64,000 nt of DNA from positions 359,283 to 423,282 of the forward strand of contig NZ_VWVU01000003.1 in assembly GCF_008638365.1 (NCBI RefSeq), written 5' to 3'. This DNA is from Nocardiopsis quinghaiensis (GTDB lineage Bacteria > Actinomycetota > Actinomycetes > Streptosporangiales > Streptosporangiaceae). Within the stretch, counting starts at the first letter, position 1. Every line of letters starts with the position of its first letter. This document shows, piece after piece, positions 34,835 to 44,609 of the stretch. Both the position numbers and the translations under genes were made by a program. The notes below the pieces were generated by a model, which saw nothing but the letters and a program-made list of their open reading frames with translations, was not told the DNA's origin and ran no database searches.

Positions 34835-35815
34835 ATGGAAACACGCGTACTTGGCCGCACCAGCAAGAACGTCGGCGTCGTCGGTTTCGGCGCCTGGCAG
34901 ATCGGAGCCTCCTGGGGGGAGGAGGTCAGCGAGACCGACGCCCTGGCCGCCCTGCACGCGGCCGCCGACGCCGGTGTCACCTTCTTCGACACCGCCGACG
35001 TCTACGGCGACGGCCGCAGCGAGCAGTTCGTCGGCCAGCTGCTCAAGGAACGCCCGGGCATCACCGTGGCCACCAAGATGGGCCGCCGCGCCAACCAGGT
35101 TCCCGAGAACTACAGCCCCGACAACTTCCGCGCCTGGAACGACCGCTCCCGCGAGAACCTGGGCGTGGACACCATCGACCTCGTCCAGCTGCACTGCCCG
35201 CCCGCGCGGGTCATCGACACCGGCGCCGTCTTCGACGACCTGGACGCCATGGTCGAGGAGGGCCGCATGCGCGCCTACGGCGTCTCGGTGGAGACCTGCG
35301 AGGAGGCCCTGGCCGCGATCGCCCGCCCCAACGTCGCCACCGTCCAGATCATCCTCAACGCCTTCCGGCACAAGCCCCTGGAGCGGGTCCTGCCCGCCGC
35401 CCGCGAGGCCGGTGTCGGCATCATCGCGCGCGTCCCCCTGGCCAGCGGCCTGCTGTCGGGCAAGTTCACCGCCGACACCTCCTTCGGTGAGGACGACCAC
35501 CGCAACTTCAACCGGGAGGGCCAGGCCTTCGACAAGGGCGAGACCTTCTCCGGCGTGGACTACGCCACCGGTCTGAAGGCGGTCGAGCGCGTGCGCCCGC
35601 TGGTGCCCGAGGGCGCCACCATGGCCCAGTTCGCACTGCGCTGGATCCTGGACCAGGAGGGTGTCAGCGTCGTCATCCCCGGTGCCCGCAACGCCGACCA
35701 GGCACACGGCAACGCGGCCGCCGCCGAGCTGCCCCCGCTGGACGCCGCCACACACGCCCGGGTCCGTGAGATCTACGACGAGCTCATCCGCCCCCAGGTC
35801 CACCACCTGTGGTGA
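34835..35815 (+). CDS. Aldo/keto reductase
   Basis: A 326-residue NADPH-dependent reductase. The (alpha/beta)8 barrel motifs are clear: DTADVYGDGRSEQFVG with catalytic Asp and Tyr near residues 49-54, KMGRR with the catalytic Lys, DLVQLHCPP with the His, and VSVVIPGARNADQ for cofactor binding. The substrate is unknown. A CebR-type operator directly upstream suggests control by cello-oligosaccharides or a related LacI protein. It stands alone and ends at a terminator at 35833. Confidence 0.88.
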   Translation: METRVLGRTSKNVGVVGFGAWQIGASWGEEVSETDALAALHAAADAGVTFFDTADVYGDGRSEQFVGQLLKERPGITVATKMGRRANQVPENYSPDNFRAWNDRSRENLGVDTIDLVQLHCPPARVIDTGAVFDDLDAMVEEGRMRAYGVSVETCEEALAAIARPNVATVQIILNAFRHKPLERVLPAAREAGVGIIARVPLASGLLSGKFTADTSFGEDDHRNFNREGQAFDKGETFSGVDYATGLKAVERVRPLVPEGATMAQFALRWILDQEGVSVVIPGARNADQAHGNAAAAELPPLDAATHARVREIYDELIRPQVHHLW

Positions 35816-35832
35816 GGACCTAGAACCCACAC

Positions 35833-35869
35833 GGCGGCCGACCGCGGACAGCACCGCCGGTCGGCCGCC
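35833..35869 (+). terminator. Terminator after aldo/keto reductase
   Basis: GGCGGCCGACCG (35833-35844) pairs with CGGTCGGCCGCC (35858-35869); 12-base stem, 13-base loop, 17 bases after the stop. Confidence 0.65.
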
Positions 35870-35918
35870 ACACTCGGCGCGCGCCGGCCGGCGGATACCG
35901 GCTGGAGCACGGCTGAGC

Positions 35919-35944
35919 CCGGGGCGCCCTCGTCAGCGCCCCGG
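35919..35944 (-). terminator. Terminator after glutamate dehydrogenase
   Basis: CCGGGGCGC (35919-35927) pairs with GCGCCCCGG (35936-35944), 15 bases after the minus-strand gdhA stop. Confidence 0.6.
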
Positions 35945-35959
35945 CCGTGGCAGGCCCTG

Positions 35960-37738
<1,779 letters not shown>

Positions 37739-39253
37739 TCACCCCGGCTCCCGAGGTCGGAGACGGGCCAGTTGCTCGCGCACGGTGTCCACCGCCGCAC
37801 GCGCCCCGGCGGTGGGCAGGCGCTTGGCGGTACGAGCGGGACGAACAGGGCGGGGATCCTCATGGCATGGCGGTGTGAGGGAGGCCCGTATCAGCTCCAA
37901 CACCGCAGGATCGGTCTCCGTCTCCTCAGCGGGGACGCCGCAGGCGTGTTCGGGGGCGGACACCTCGGCCGGTGGTGCCGGTGCGGCGACAGCGGGGGCA
38001 GGCGGATGCAGGATCTCGCCGGGCACGGACCGACACGTTCTGCCGCACACACGGCAGGTCCCGCCTGGGACGTTGCGTACGCCCGGGTGGTCGGGGCAGG
38101 TGCGCGGCGCCGTACCCTGCGCGTCGACCACGAACTCCATGGGCCGGGCGAACATGTCCCCGCCCTCCACGTCGAAGCCGTTCTCGCCGCAACGGGGCAG
38201 GGGGATCCCGCCCAGGCCCGGGGGCGAGGCGCGTTCCGCAGGGCGATGGACGCCCGCGCCCAGGTGGCCGTCGAGGAAGGCGCGTGCGTCCTCCGGGCTT
38301 TTGAGACGACGCATGAGCGCGGCGAAGGGGCGGCGCGAGGCGTGAAGGCCGCCCAGGAGCGCGACGAGCTCCTCCTGGGTCAGCCCCTGCGCGATGAGCC
38401 GGTCCACGGCGTGGGCCAGCGCAGCCCGGTCCGGGCCGGGGTTGCGCAGGACCGCGTCGGGAACGCGGGACAAGAGCTCCAAGGCCCTGCCGCTCGGCTC
38501 CCGCCGCACTTCACCGCCACCACCGCCGACGTCGTGTCCGTCCGGTGCCTCGCGCGCGGGCGCGCGAGCTGTGCCTGAGCTCCCACGGACGGACGGACCG
38601 GGTTTGTTCGGGGAAGGGTTCTTAGGGGAAACGTCTGTAGCTCGTCGTGAGCTGGCACCGGACTCACGGTGAGCCCCCTCCTCCACCTCCGGGCGCGGGC
38701 GGGAACGCTCGGTCAGCGGCTCCTCCCCCAGCGACGCACGTATCCGGTTGATCTTCCTCAGTTCCGCCGACGGAAAAGCGCTGGCGGGGATCATCAACTC
38801 CAGCACCGACGGCAGGCGTTCCTTCCACATGCTCTTCGACGCGACGCTTTCGTGGAAGAACTCCCGCTTCTGCGACGGCGACAGTTTGCGGACCAGTCCT
38901 TTTCGTACGAGTTCGTCGATCACCCGCTTGACCGTGGGCAGGCTGACGGTCCCGCCGCAGCGGTCGACGATCGTTTCCAGGTACAGAAAACACCAGCGGC
39001 CGTCGGCGTCGGCGGCGTCGGCGATGACCGTGGCGACGGTGTGCGCGCTGGCGCTGGGCATGTGCCCGGCCTTGAGGGCGTCGACGACCCACAGGCCGGG
39101 CCTGAACCTGACACCGCTCATGCTCTTTCGGGGACGCTTGCGGGGCGAGAGGTGGGTCGGGGCGGGCGACAGCGGTGCCTCGTGCGCGACTTCGACGCGC
39201 GACATGTTCGATATCGCTGCTACGGCAGGGCCGGAAACGCTAGACTGCGGCAT
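37739..39253 (-). CDS. Winged-helix protein of unknown function with Cys4 motif
   Basis: A 504-residue protein. Residues 48-135 look like a winged-helix domain (FRPGLWVVDALKAGHMPSA, CGGTVSLPTVKRVIDELVRKG) as in replication-initiator-like and phage or plasmid HTH proteins. A central stretch is disordered (residues 190-255, Ser/Pro/Gly). A helical region follows (ALAHAVDRLIAQGLTQEELV, residues 275-340). Near residue 400, C-P-D-H-P-G-x8-CRVCGRTC resembles a zinc site. ATG 39253 has AGGAAG seven bases upstream. Its role is unknown; replication or partner-DNA binding is a guess. It is flanked by structured DNA on both sides. Confidence 0.55.
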   Translation of the reverse strand: MPQSSVSGPAVAAISNMSRVEVAHEAPLSPAPTHLSPRKRPRKSMSGVRFRPGLWVVDALKAGHMPSASAHTVATVIADAADADGRWCFLYLETIVDRCGGTVSLPTVKRVIDELVRKGLVRKLSPSQKREFFHESVASKSMWKERLPSVLELMIPASAFPSAELRKINRIRASLGEEPLTERSRPRPEVEEGAHRESGASSRRATDVSPKNPSPNKPGPSVRGSSGTARAPAREAPDGHDVGGGGGEVRREPSGRALELLSRVPDAVLRNPGPDRAALAHAVDRLIAQGLTQEELVALLGGLHASRRPFAALMRRLKSPEDARAFLDGHLGAGVHRPAERASPPGLGGIPLPRCGENGFDVEGGDMFARPMEFVVDAQGTAPRTCPDHPGVRNVPGGTCRVCGRTCRSVPGEILHPPAPAVAAPAPPAEVSAPEHACGVPAEETETDPAVLELIRASLTPPCHEDPRPVRPARTAKRLPTAGARAAVDTVREQLARLRPREPG

Positions 39254-39255
39254 GC

Positions 39256-39395
39256 GCTGTCTTCCTGGGTTTGCAGGGAGATGGTGAGCTGCTTTCCTGG
39301 TGTCTTCAGGGAAGCGGTGGGCCGCTCTCCTGCTCGCGCAGGCAGGCGGCCACAACCCGGCTCGGTGTTGTCAGCACCGACCGGGTTTTCCTTTT
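39256..39395 (+). ncRNA. Candidate structured RNA: three hairpin repeats plus intrinsic terminator
   Basis: On the plus strand three similar units (TTCCTGGGTTTGCAGGGA; TTTCCTGGTGTCTTCAGGGA; TCTCCTGCTCGCGCAGG), each forming a small hairpin, stand 33-35 bases apart. They are followed by AACCCGG-C-TCGGTG / CACCGA-CCGGGTT with TTTTCCTTTT (39354-39395), a textbook intrinsic terminator. TAGACT at 39241-39246 could be the -10. On the minus strand the same repeats give AGGAAG/AGGAAAG/AGGAGAG units before the winged-helix start, so a leader role is also possible. Confidence 0.4.
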
Positions 39396-39565
39396 CCGGT
39401 CTCACGGTAGCGGGACGAACACAGGTGCGGGTGCGGTTGGGCGGAAAAACGCCCCGTTGTTTTTGCCGCTTTCACCAGGGAAAACGCGCAAAACCACCCT
39501 TGTCATCTCATACCCTTATCCCGCTCTTCCCCTGTCCCGCCTCTTTCCGAGAGCGACGGAGAACG

Positions 39566-40399
39566 ATGACCCACTCCAGTGACCCCGGCGACCCGGCCGA
39601 GGAGAAGGGCCGACCGCTCACCGGCGGCATGATGAACACCGTCTTCCGCCACGGCGACCGCGTCGTGCGCACGGCCACCCCCGCCTCCCCCGCCATCCAT
39701 GCCCACCTGCGGTCCCTGGCCCGGGCAGGGTTCGACGGCGCACCCGTCCCGCTCCGGCTGCGCGACGACGGCCGCGAGGAGCTCGGCTTCGTCGAGGGCG
39801 ACGTGGCGCTGCCACCCTTTCCCGCGTGGGCGATGAGCGAACAGGCCCTGCGCTCGACCGCCGAGCTGCTGCACCGCTACCACGAGGGCGCCGCGCGCGT
39901 ACCCGTGGACACCACGGCCCCCTGGTCGCGCGACCTGGCCGACCCCGAGGGCGGACCGGTCCTGTGCCACAACGACCCGTGCCTGGAGAACGTCGTCTTC
40001 CGCCGAGGCCGGGCGGCGGCCCTGATCGACTTCGACCTGGCCGCACCGGGCCGCCCGGTCTGGGACGTGGCGGCCCTGGCCTACTACCTGGTGCCCGCAC
40101 TCGATCCCGTGTCGGCGGCCGGGACACCGCGCGAAGGGCTCGACGTCCCCCGGCGGTTGCGCGTTCTCGCCGACGCCTACGGGCTCTCCTTCGACGAGCG
40201 CCACTCCCTGCCCGGGGTGGTCGAGCAGTACACCGCCGTCGCACGCGCCTTCGTGGCCGGGCGGGTCGAGAGCGGTGACGGGCTCTTCGTCCGCGACCTG
40301 GAACGTCTGGGTGGGTGGGAACGATGGGACCGCCGTCAGGCCTGGCTGGCCGACCAGCGACCGGTGTTCCTGGCCGCCCTGACCGGACCGAACGGCTGA
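39566..40399 (+). CDS. Aminoglycoside-phosphotransferase-family kinase-like protein
   Basis: A 277-residue protein of the APH/choline-kinase fold. The catalytic loop CHNDPCLEN (His135, Asp137, Asn142) and the metal-binding ALIDFDLAAPG are intact, and the N-terminal segment GGMMNTVFRHGDRVVRTATPAS is the nucleotide-binding sheet. Family members phosphorylate aminoglycosides, macrolides, homoserine or choline; the substrate here is not evident. It is monocistronic between the winged-helix gene and a XRE regulator. Confidence 0.82.
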   Translation: MTHSSDPGDPAEEKGRPLTGGMMNTVFRHGDRVVRTATPASPAIHAHLRSLARAGFDGAPVPLRLRDDGREELGFVEGDVALPPFPAWAMSEQALRSTAELLHRYHEGAARVPVDTTAPWSRDLADPEGGPVLCHNDPCLENVVFRRGRAAALIDFDLAAPGRPVWDVAALAYYLVPALDPVSAAGTPREGLDVPRRLRVLADAYGLSFDERHSLPGVVEQYTAVARAFVAGRVESGDGLFVRDLERLGGWERWDRRQAWLADQRPVFLAALTGPNG

Positions 40400-40431
40400 A
40401 CCGCCTCCGGTCCGACCACGCCGGGGCCGGT

Positions 40432-40995
40432 TCAGGCCTGGCGGCGGGCGACGGCCACCAGGTAGCGGCAGGGCTCTCCGGCCGGGTTGCGGTACTCGCA
40501 CGGCTCGGGCGGGCCCAGGTGCAGGCAGTCGCCCGTGCCCAGCACGTGCTCGACACCTCCCTCGGAGAAGGCGAGCGTGCCCTCCAGCACCCAGATCTGG
40601 TGGTGGGTGAAGGTGTAGGCCTCCACGGGGAAGGCCACCCGTGCGCCCGGGGGCAGTTCGACCTCCACCAGCTCGAGCGGTCCACCGGCCGCGGGCGAGA
40701 CCGCGCGCCGCCGGTACCCCGTCTCCGGATCGGTCCACACGGGCTGCTCATGCGCACGGGCCAGGCGCCGGTCGCCCTGTTCGGCGAAGGCGATCAGCTC
40801 CGACAGGGTGATGCCCAGCGCGGCGGACAGGCGGCCCAGCAACGCGGCGGTGGGCTGGACGTCGCCGTTCTCGATCCGGCTGATCATGCCCCGGGAGACA
40901 CCGGAACGCTCGGCCAGGGCGCCTCCGCTCAGCCCGCGGGCCTGGCGCAGCTCCTGCAGGGCCAGGGCGAGGGCCGTGCCCAGGTCGTCGCTCAT
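40432..40995 (-). CDS. XRE-family regulator with cupin domain
   Basis: A 187-residue regulator. HTH_XRE (LRQARGLSGGALAERSGVS, RGMISRIENGD) occupies residues 15-50. A C-terminal cupin (residues 105-185) has FTHHQIWVLEGTLAFSEGG and GDCLHLGPPEPCEYRNP. ATG 40995 lies seven bases after a perfect TATAAT (41002-41007 on the other strand), so the mRNA is probably leaderless. It is divergent from a GNAT gene with 40 bases between, and most likely controls both. Confidence 0.88.
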   Translation of the reverse strand: MSDDLGTALALALQELRQARGLSGGALAERSGVSRGMISRIENGDVQPTAALLGRLSAALGITLSELIAFAEQGDRRLARAHEQPVWTDPETGYRRRAVSPAAGGPLELVEVELPPGARVAFPVEAYTFTHHQIWVLEGTLAFSEGGVEHVLGTGDCLHLGPPEPCEYRNPAGEPCRYLVAVARRQA

Positions 40996-40999
40996 GTGT

Positions 41000-41028
41000 T
41001 CATTATAGAAGACATCGACGCCTACTAT
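41000..41028. promoter_or_regulatory. Overlapping divergent promoters giving leaderless mRNAs
   Basis: On the minus strand TATAAT (41007-41002) ends six bases before the XRE ATG at 40995. On the plus strand TACTAT (41023-41028) ends seven bases before the GNAT ATG at 41036. Transcription starts would fall on or next to the start codons. The weak dyad ATTATAG...CTATGGT spanning both -10 boxes is the likely XRE operator. Confidence 0.55.
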
Positions 41029-41035
41029 GGTTGAC

Positions 41036-41560
41036 ATGAGTTCGATGCCGACCCTCACCGTCCGCGACGCGACCCGGGCGGACGCCGAGGCGTGCGCGGC
41101 GGTCTACGCGCCCTACGTCACCGACACCGCGATCACCTTCGAGTACGAGCCGCCCACCGCAGGGCAGATGGCCGACCGGATCGACGCGGCCCAGGAACGA
41201 CACGCCTGGATCGTCCTCCAGGACCTGGAGGGAGTCGCGGGTTACGCCTACGGCGGCCCCTTCCGCCCCCGGGACGCCTACCGGTGGACATGCGAGGTCA
41301 GCGTCTACCTCCGGGCCGGCCGCCGCCGCACCGGCGCGGGCCGCACCCTCTACCGGGCACTGCTGCCCCGCCTGGCCGAACGCGGCATGCACACCGCCAT
41401 CGCCTGCATGAGCCTGCCCAACGACGCCAGCCTGGGCCTACACCGGTCCCTGGGCTTCGAGGACGTCGGCGTCATGCGGAAGGCGGGCCGAAAGTTCGAC
41501 GCCTGGCACGACATCGCCTGGGTCCAGCTCGACCTCTCCACCCACGCCGGGCAGTCCTGA
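41036..41560 (+). CDS. GNAT acetyltransferase, phosphinothricin-acetyltransferase-like
   Basis: A 174-residue enzyme. The N-terminal VRDATRADAEACAAVYAPYV and TAITFEYEPPT match the Pat/Bar group. Acetyl-CoA binding is in VSVYLRAGRRRTGAGRTLY, and the C-terminal LHRSLGFEDVGVMRKAGRKF plus WHDIAWVQLDL are diagnostic. Members acetylate phosphinothricin, methionine sulfoximine or related amino acids. ATG 41036 is favoured by the promoter position; 41027 and 41045 are alternatives. Confidence 0.85.
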   Translation: MSSMPTLTVRDATRADAEACAAVYAPYVTDTAITFEYEPPTAGQMADRIDAAQERHAWIVLQDLEGVAGYAYGGPFRPRDAYRWTCEVSVYLRAGRRRTGAGRTLYRALLPRLAERGMHTAIACMSLPNDASLGLHRSLGFEDVGVMRKAGRKFDAWHDIAWVQLDLSTHAGQS

Positions 41561-41783
41561 CCCACCGGCCGCTCCGCACCCGGCGACTGGCGACCGGCGT
41601 AGAGCGGAGCGGGGTGTTACGGGGCCCGCCCGTGCCACCCTTCGAGCGTGGGCCCGAAACCGTCCGAGCCCACCCGGTGACGGCTCCGCCCGTCCCGCAC
41701 CCCCCGCGATGCGGGTGAAACCCACCCGGCCCCTCGGGGTGCCAGACCCCGGTTCCAGACACCGACAACCCCAAGGACCCACT

Positions 41784-42197
41784 GTGCAGGCCCTCCACGT
41801 CATCAGCTTCGGTTACCTCCACGGTGACGCCCCCGACGACGCCCACCTGGTCGCCGACCTTCGCGACCACTTCCTCAATCCCGCCCCACACCTGCCGGAC
41901 CTGGTTTTTCCCGACGCCCGCGTGCGCGAGCACGTCCTGGCCACCCCCGGTGTCAGCGCCCTGACCGAGGCTCTGGTCGCGGCCACCGAGGCCCTCGTCG
42001 CCGGGCCGGGCACCGAGGACGTGGTCCTGGCCGTGGGATGCTCCGGCGGTGAGCACCGCGCTCCCACCGTGGCCCGTGACGTGGCCGAACGCCTGCGCGG
42101 CCGCGGGCACACCGTGGACCTGGCCCACCGCGACCTGCACGGACACGTCGACCACGACCAGGACCGGGATGAGGAAAGGCCGACCCGCCCCGTCTGA
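41784..42197 (+). CDS. RapZ C-terminal-domain-like protein
   Basis: A 137-residue protein that corresponds to the C-terminal half of RapZ only: SFGYLHGDAPDDAHLVADLRD, then DARVREHV, and the conserved VVLAVGCSGGEHRAPTVARDVAERL with HRDL. The P-loop kinase-like N-terminal domain is absent, so it is a stand-alone version. In RapZ this domain binds small RNA and an amino sugar phosphate; whether that holds here is unknown. GTG 41784 follows AAGGA by six bases. Its end is rich in His/Asp. Confidence 0.78.
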   Translation: MQALHVISFGYLHGDAPDDAHLVADLRDHFLNPAPHLPDLVFPDARVREHVLATPGVSALTEALVAATEALVAGPGTEDVVLAVGCSGGEHRAPTVARDVAERLRGRGHTVDLAHRDLHGHVDHDQDRDEERPTRPV

Positions 42198-42298
42198 CGG
42201 TCGGGGGAGCGGCCGGCCGCCTCGGGTCTGACCGAGCCGGCGGCCTCTCGGCCCCGAAGGCCTGGGAAGCCGACCGCCGGGTCCTGTCCCGTCGTTCC

Positions 42299-42856
42299 TC
42301 ACATCCCGGGCAGGGCGGGCAGTCCGTCGATGCTGGTGGCGTTGCGGGTGAGGTGGTACTCGTCGAAGTAGTCGGTGTCGTGGCGTTCGTGGTAGCGGTC
42401 CAGGAGGTCGCGGTCGCCGCGCAGGTCCATGAGCGGAACCGAGAACCCGCAGGAGTCGGAGACGCGGTGCACGTCGACCACGATGACGGCGCGCTGGCCC
42501 TGAACGCGCTCTTTGGGGAAGTGGGACCGTAGTCCGTCGAAGTCGGGGTCGGTGGGGAGGACGACGCGTCCGCGGCCGTGCAGGCGGACGATCTTCGGCG
42601 GTCCGCCGAACGCGCAGAACATCATCGTGACGCGCCCGTTCTCACGCAGGTGCGCGATGGTCTCCGCGCCCGATCCGGTGTAGTCGAGGTAGGCGACCTG
42701 GTGTTCACCGAGGACGGCGAAAGTGCCGCTCATGCCCTTGGGGGAGACGTTGACGTGACCGTCGCCCGCCAGGGGCGCGCTGCCGACGAAGAACACCGGC
42801 TGGTCGAGGAGGAAGCGCGTCAACCGCGCGTCGATGGTGTCGTAGATCTTGCCCAT
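42299..42856 (-). CDS. Pyridoxamine 5'-phosphate oxidase-family flavoprotein
   Basis: A 185-residue split-barrel protein. MGKIYDTIDARLTRFLLDQPVFFVG, VNVSPKGMSGTFAVLGEHQVAYLDYTGSG and RVTMMFCAFGGPPKIVRLHG are the FMN/F420-binding strands of the PPOX family. RVSDSCGFSVPLMD follows, a segment usual for the general-stress-type subgroup. It likely binds FMN; the reaction is unknown. ATG 42856 was chosen because conservation begins there. Confidence 0.82.
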   Translation of the reverse strand: MGKIYDTIDARLTRFLLDQPVFFVGSAPLAGDGHVNVSPKGMSGTFAVLGEHQVAYLDYTGSGAETIAHLRENGRVTMMFCAFGGPPKIVRLHGRGRVVLPTDPDFDGLRSHFPKERVQGQRAVIVVDVHRVSDSCGFSVPLMDLRGDRDLLDRYHERHDTDYFDEYHLTRNATSIDGLPALPGM

Positions 42857-43107
42857 GGCAGGTGAGTCTGCCAGGCGGCGGGCTTCGTGTCCCAAGGTTT
42901 GTTCTGGCCGCAGGAAGGCCCGTCTTCCAGCGGTCGGCGCCGCCAGAACCGCCACCAGGGGGCACCATCCCGGTCACGCTCGCGCTGGTCCCGCCGGTGA
43001 TGGCCCAGAGGTTGCTCGGACTTGGTGTTGTCTTTCCCACCCCTGCGAAGTGGTTTCAAACACTGTCCAAAGCTTTGACCAGCGCATACATTGCATGCGT
43101 GAACTTT

Positions 43108-43644
43108 ATGCGATCGATACCCAAGCTGACGTTTACCGCGACCTCCAGCCTGCTCATCACCGGCGGACTCCTCCTGGCCGGTCCGGGCGTGGCCGCCGCG
43201 GACACGACCTCCGACAAGGAGCTCGCCGCCACTCTCAACGACAAGCTGAACGACGACATGGCCGGCAACATGACCGAGGAGCACGTCGACAACGCCCGCG
43301 CGATGGTCGAGGCGGCGCAGGAGCGCGACCTGGGTGAGGAAGCCGCCACCATGGCGGTCGCCACCTCCATCGTCGAGACCCACCTGGACAACCTCGACTG
43401 GGGCGACCGCGACAGCGTCGGCCTGTTCCAGCAGCGCGACCACTATGGCTCCCAGGAGCAGCGGCTCGACCCCACCTGGGCCACCAACGCCTTCTACGAC
43501 GAGCTGGACCGCGTACACCCCGACGGCAGCTGGGACGACGAGCCGCTCGGTGAGGTCGCCCAGGATGTGCAGCGCTCGGCCTACCCCGACCGCTACCAGC
43601 ACCAGGTCGAGGACGCCGAGACCATCGTGAACGAGCTCTGGTAG
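43108..43644 (+). CDS. Secreted lysozyme-like (transglycosylase-fold) protein
   Basis: A 178-residue exported protein. A signal peptide spans residues 1-33 (SSLLITGGLLLAGPGVAAA). The mature part has AATMAVATSIVETHLDNLDWGDRDSVGLFQQR and ATNAFYDELDRV followed by EVAQDVQRSAYPDRYQ, the pattern of actinobacterial lysozyme-like domains often fused to NlpC/P60 hydrolases. The Glu in the SIVETHL helix is the expected catalytic acid. GTG 43099 is an alternative start. It probably acts on the cell wall. A terminator follows at 43669. Confidence 0.78.
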   Translation: MRSIPKLTFTATSSLLITGGLLLAGPGVAAADTTSDKELAATLNDKLNDDMAGNMTEEHVDNARAMVEAAQERDLGEEAATMAVATSIVETHLDNLDWGDRDSVGLFQQRDHYGSQEQRLDPTWATNAFYDELDRVHPDGSWDDEPLGEVAQDVQRSAYPDRYQHQVEDAETIVNELW

Positions 43645-43668
43645 TAGACCGTTCCCAGACAGACAGTG

Positions 43669-43697
43669 GAGCGTGCGAACCCCGCTCCCGCACGCTC
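43669..43697 (+). terminator. Terminator after lysozyme-like gene
   Basis: GAGCGTGCG (43669-43677) pairs with CGCACGCTC (43689-43697), 11-base loop, 25 bases after the stop. Confidence 0.6.
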
Positions 43698-43804
43698 GGC
43701 GGGCAGTCCGGGAAGCAGCGGTGAACTGGTGTTCGCGCGGTACGGACTGCACACAGCGCGGCTGACCGCCTCGGGGGCACGGTCCACGGAATCTCCGTAA
43801 CCGA

Positions 43805-43930
43805 TCACGGGGATCCGCCCGAGACGCCTGCGGAACCGTCGTAGTCCCTCTCCTTGGCACGCTCGACGAGCGTGCGAGGGAGCAGGCCGGTCTTGTCCTC
43901 GACGGAGTCCAGATAGGCCTGGAACGACAT
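43805..43930 (-). CDS. Short DUF4287-type protein, probably truncated
   Basis: A 41-residue frame with an ideal ribosome site (GAGGAGG, five bases before ATG 43930). MSFQAYLDSVEDKTGLLPRT followed by LVERAKERDYDG is the N-terminal half of small DUF4287 proteins, which normally run to 60-75 residues with a second helical half. Here the text ends GSAGVSGGSP and a stop. No continuation was recognised in the other frames. It may be a decayed gene. A full-size DUF4287 relative is at 23892. Confidence 0.55.
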   Translation of the reverse strand: MSFQAYLDSVEDKTGLLPRTLVERAKERDYDGSAGVSGGSP

Positions 43931-44104
43931 GGGGCCTCCTCAACCGGGCAGAGCCCGAACTCACACGCGCCTGCGACGTTCCGCGGCAGCGACGCCGGTG
44001 CCGCCGGGCGGCTCCGCCCACCGGAGTGAGGGAGCGGAGAACGAGGAACCCGACATCCCCGCGCCCCGCCCGCTGAGGTCCGGGGACGCCCGACAACGAA
44101 CGAG

Positions 44105-44135
44105 GGCCCGCACCTCCCGGCTGGAGGTGCGGGCC
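44105..44135 (-). terminator. 13-bp stem hairpin downstream of small secreted peptide gene
   Basis: GGCCCGCACCTCC, loop CGGCT, and the complement. It lies 64 bases beyond the minus-strand peptide gene stop and before the DUF4287 gene. Confidence 0.6.
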
Positions 44136-44198
44136 TTCATGCCCGTCGCCGTACTCGGAGCCGGCACGGCGTGCGCATCGACGTCTCAGTGCGCCTTC

Positions 44199-44357
44199 TC
44201 ACCCGATGGGGAGCGCACGGAGGATGCTGTCGAGTACACCACCACCGATACCACCGCCGCCACCGAGCCCGAGGGCGGCGGCTGCGGGGCTGGCGGCGAC
44301 GAGGGAGCCGACCAGGGCCAGGGCGACGACGGTCAGCGTCCGACTGGTGCTCTTCAT
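44199..44357 (-). CDS. Small secreted Gly-rich hydrophobic peptide
   Basis: A 52-residue product that is too short for usual gene calling. MKSTSRTLTVVALALVGSLV followed by AASPAAA is a clear Sec signal peptide with cleavage near AAA-LG. The mature part is about 24 residues: LGLGGGGGIGGG then VLDSILRALPIG. It has no Cys and no charged cluster, so it is not a classical lantibiotic or chaplin; it could be a surface-active or amyloid-forming peptide or a bacteriocin-like molecule. A compact dyad lies upstream and a hairpin downstream, supporting a real transcription unit. Confidence 0.55.
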   Translation of the reverse strand: MKSTSRTLTVVALALVGSLVAASPAAAALGLGGGGGIGGGVLDSILRALPIG

Positions 44358-44367
44358 GCGAATCCCA

Positions 44368-44404
44368 TCACTCTAGGTATCTACTAGTGACTCCTGGTTA
44401 CCTA
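44368..44404. promoter_or_regulatory. Nested dyads before small secreted peptide gene
   Basis: TCACT (44368-44372) with AGTGA (44386-44390), and TAGGTA (44374-44379) with TACCTA (44399-44404), interleave in an AT-richer block within 50 bases upstream of the peptide start. They are likely regulator sites; the regulator is unknown. Confidence 0.4.
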
Positions 44405-44609
44405 TGGTGTCCATGGGTGAAGGCCGCCAAACCTCAGCCGCTCCGTTGGAACGTGCGGCGCCTGTCGCCGGGGAATCCCAGCGCGGCCGGGAGAGCGGCC
44501 GAGGCGCCCGTGCCCTCCCCCTCGGGAACCGGACGATGCGGTGTCCACCTCACGCCCGTACCGTCCGCGATGGCCCGCGGGGGCCTGTCCCTGGGCCATC
44601 CTGGGACAC

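Noticed and set aside
44368..44390. BldD box before the small secreted peptide
   Set aside because: TCAC and GTGA half-sites are present but the spacing does not match the known BldD consensus.
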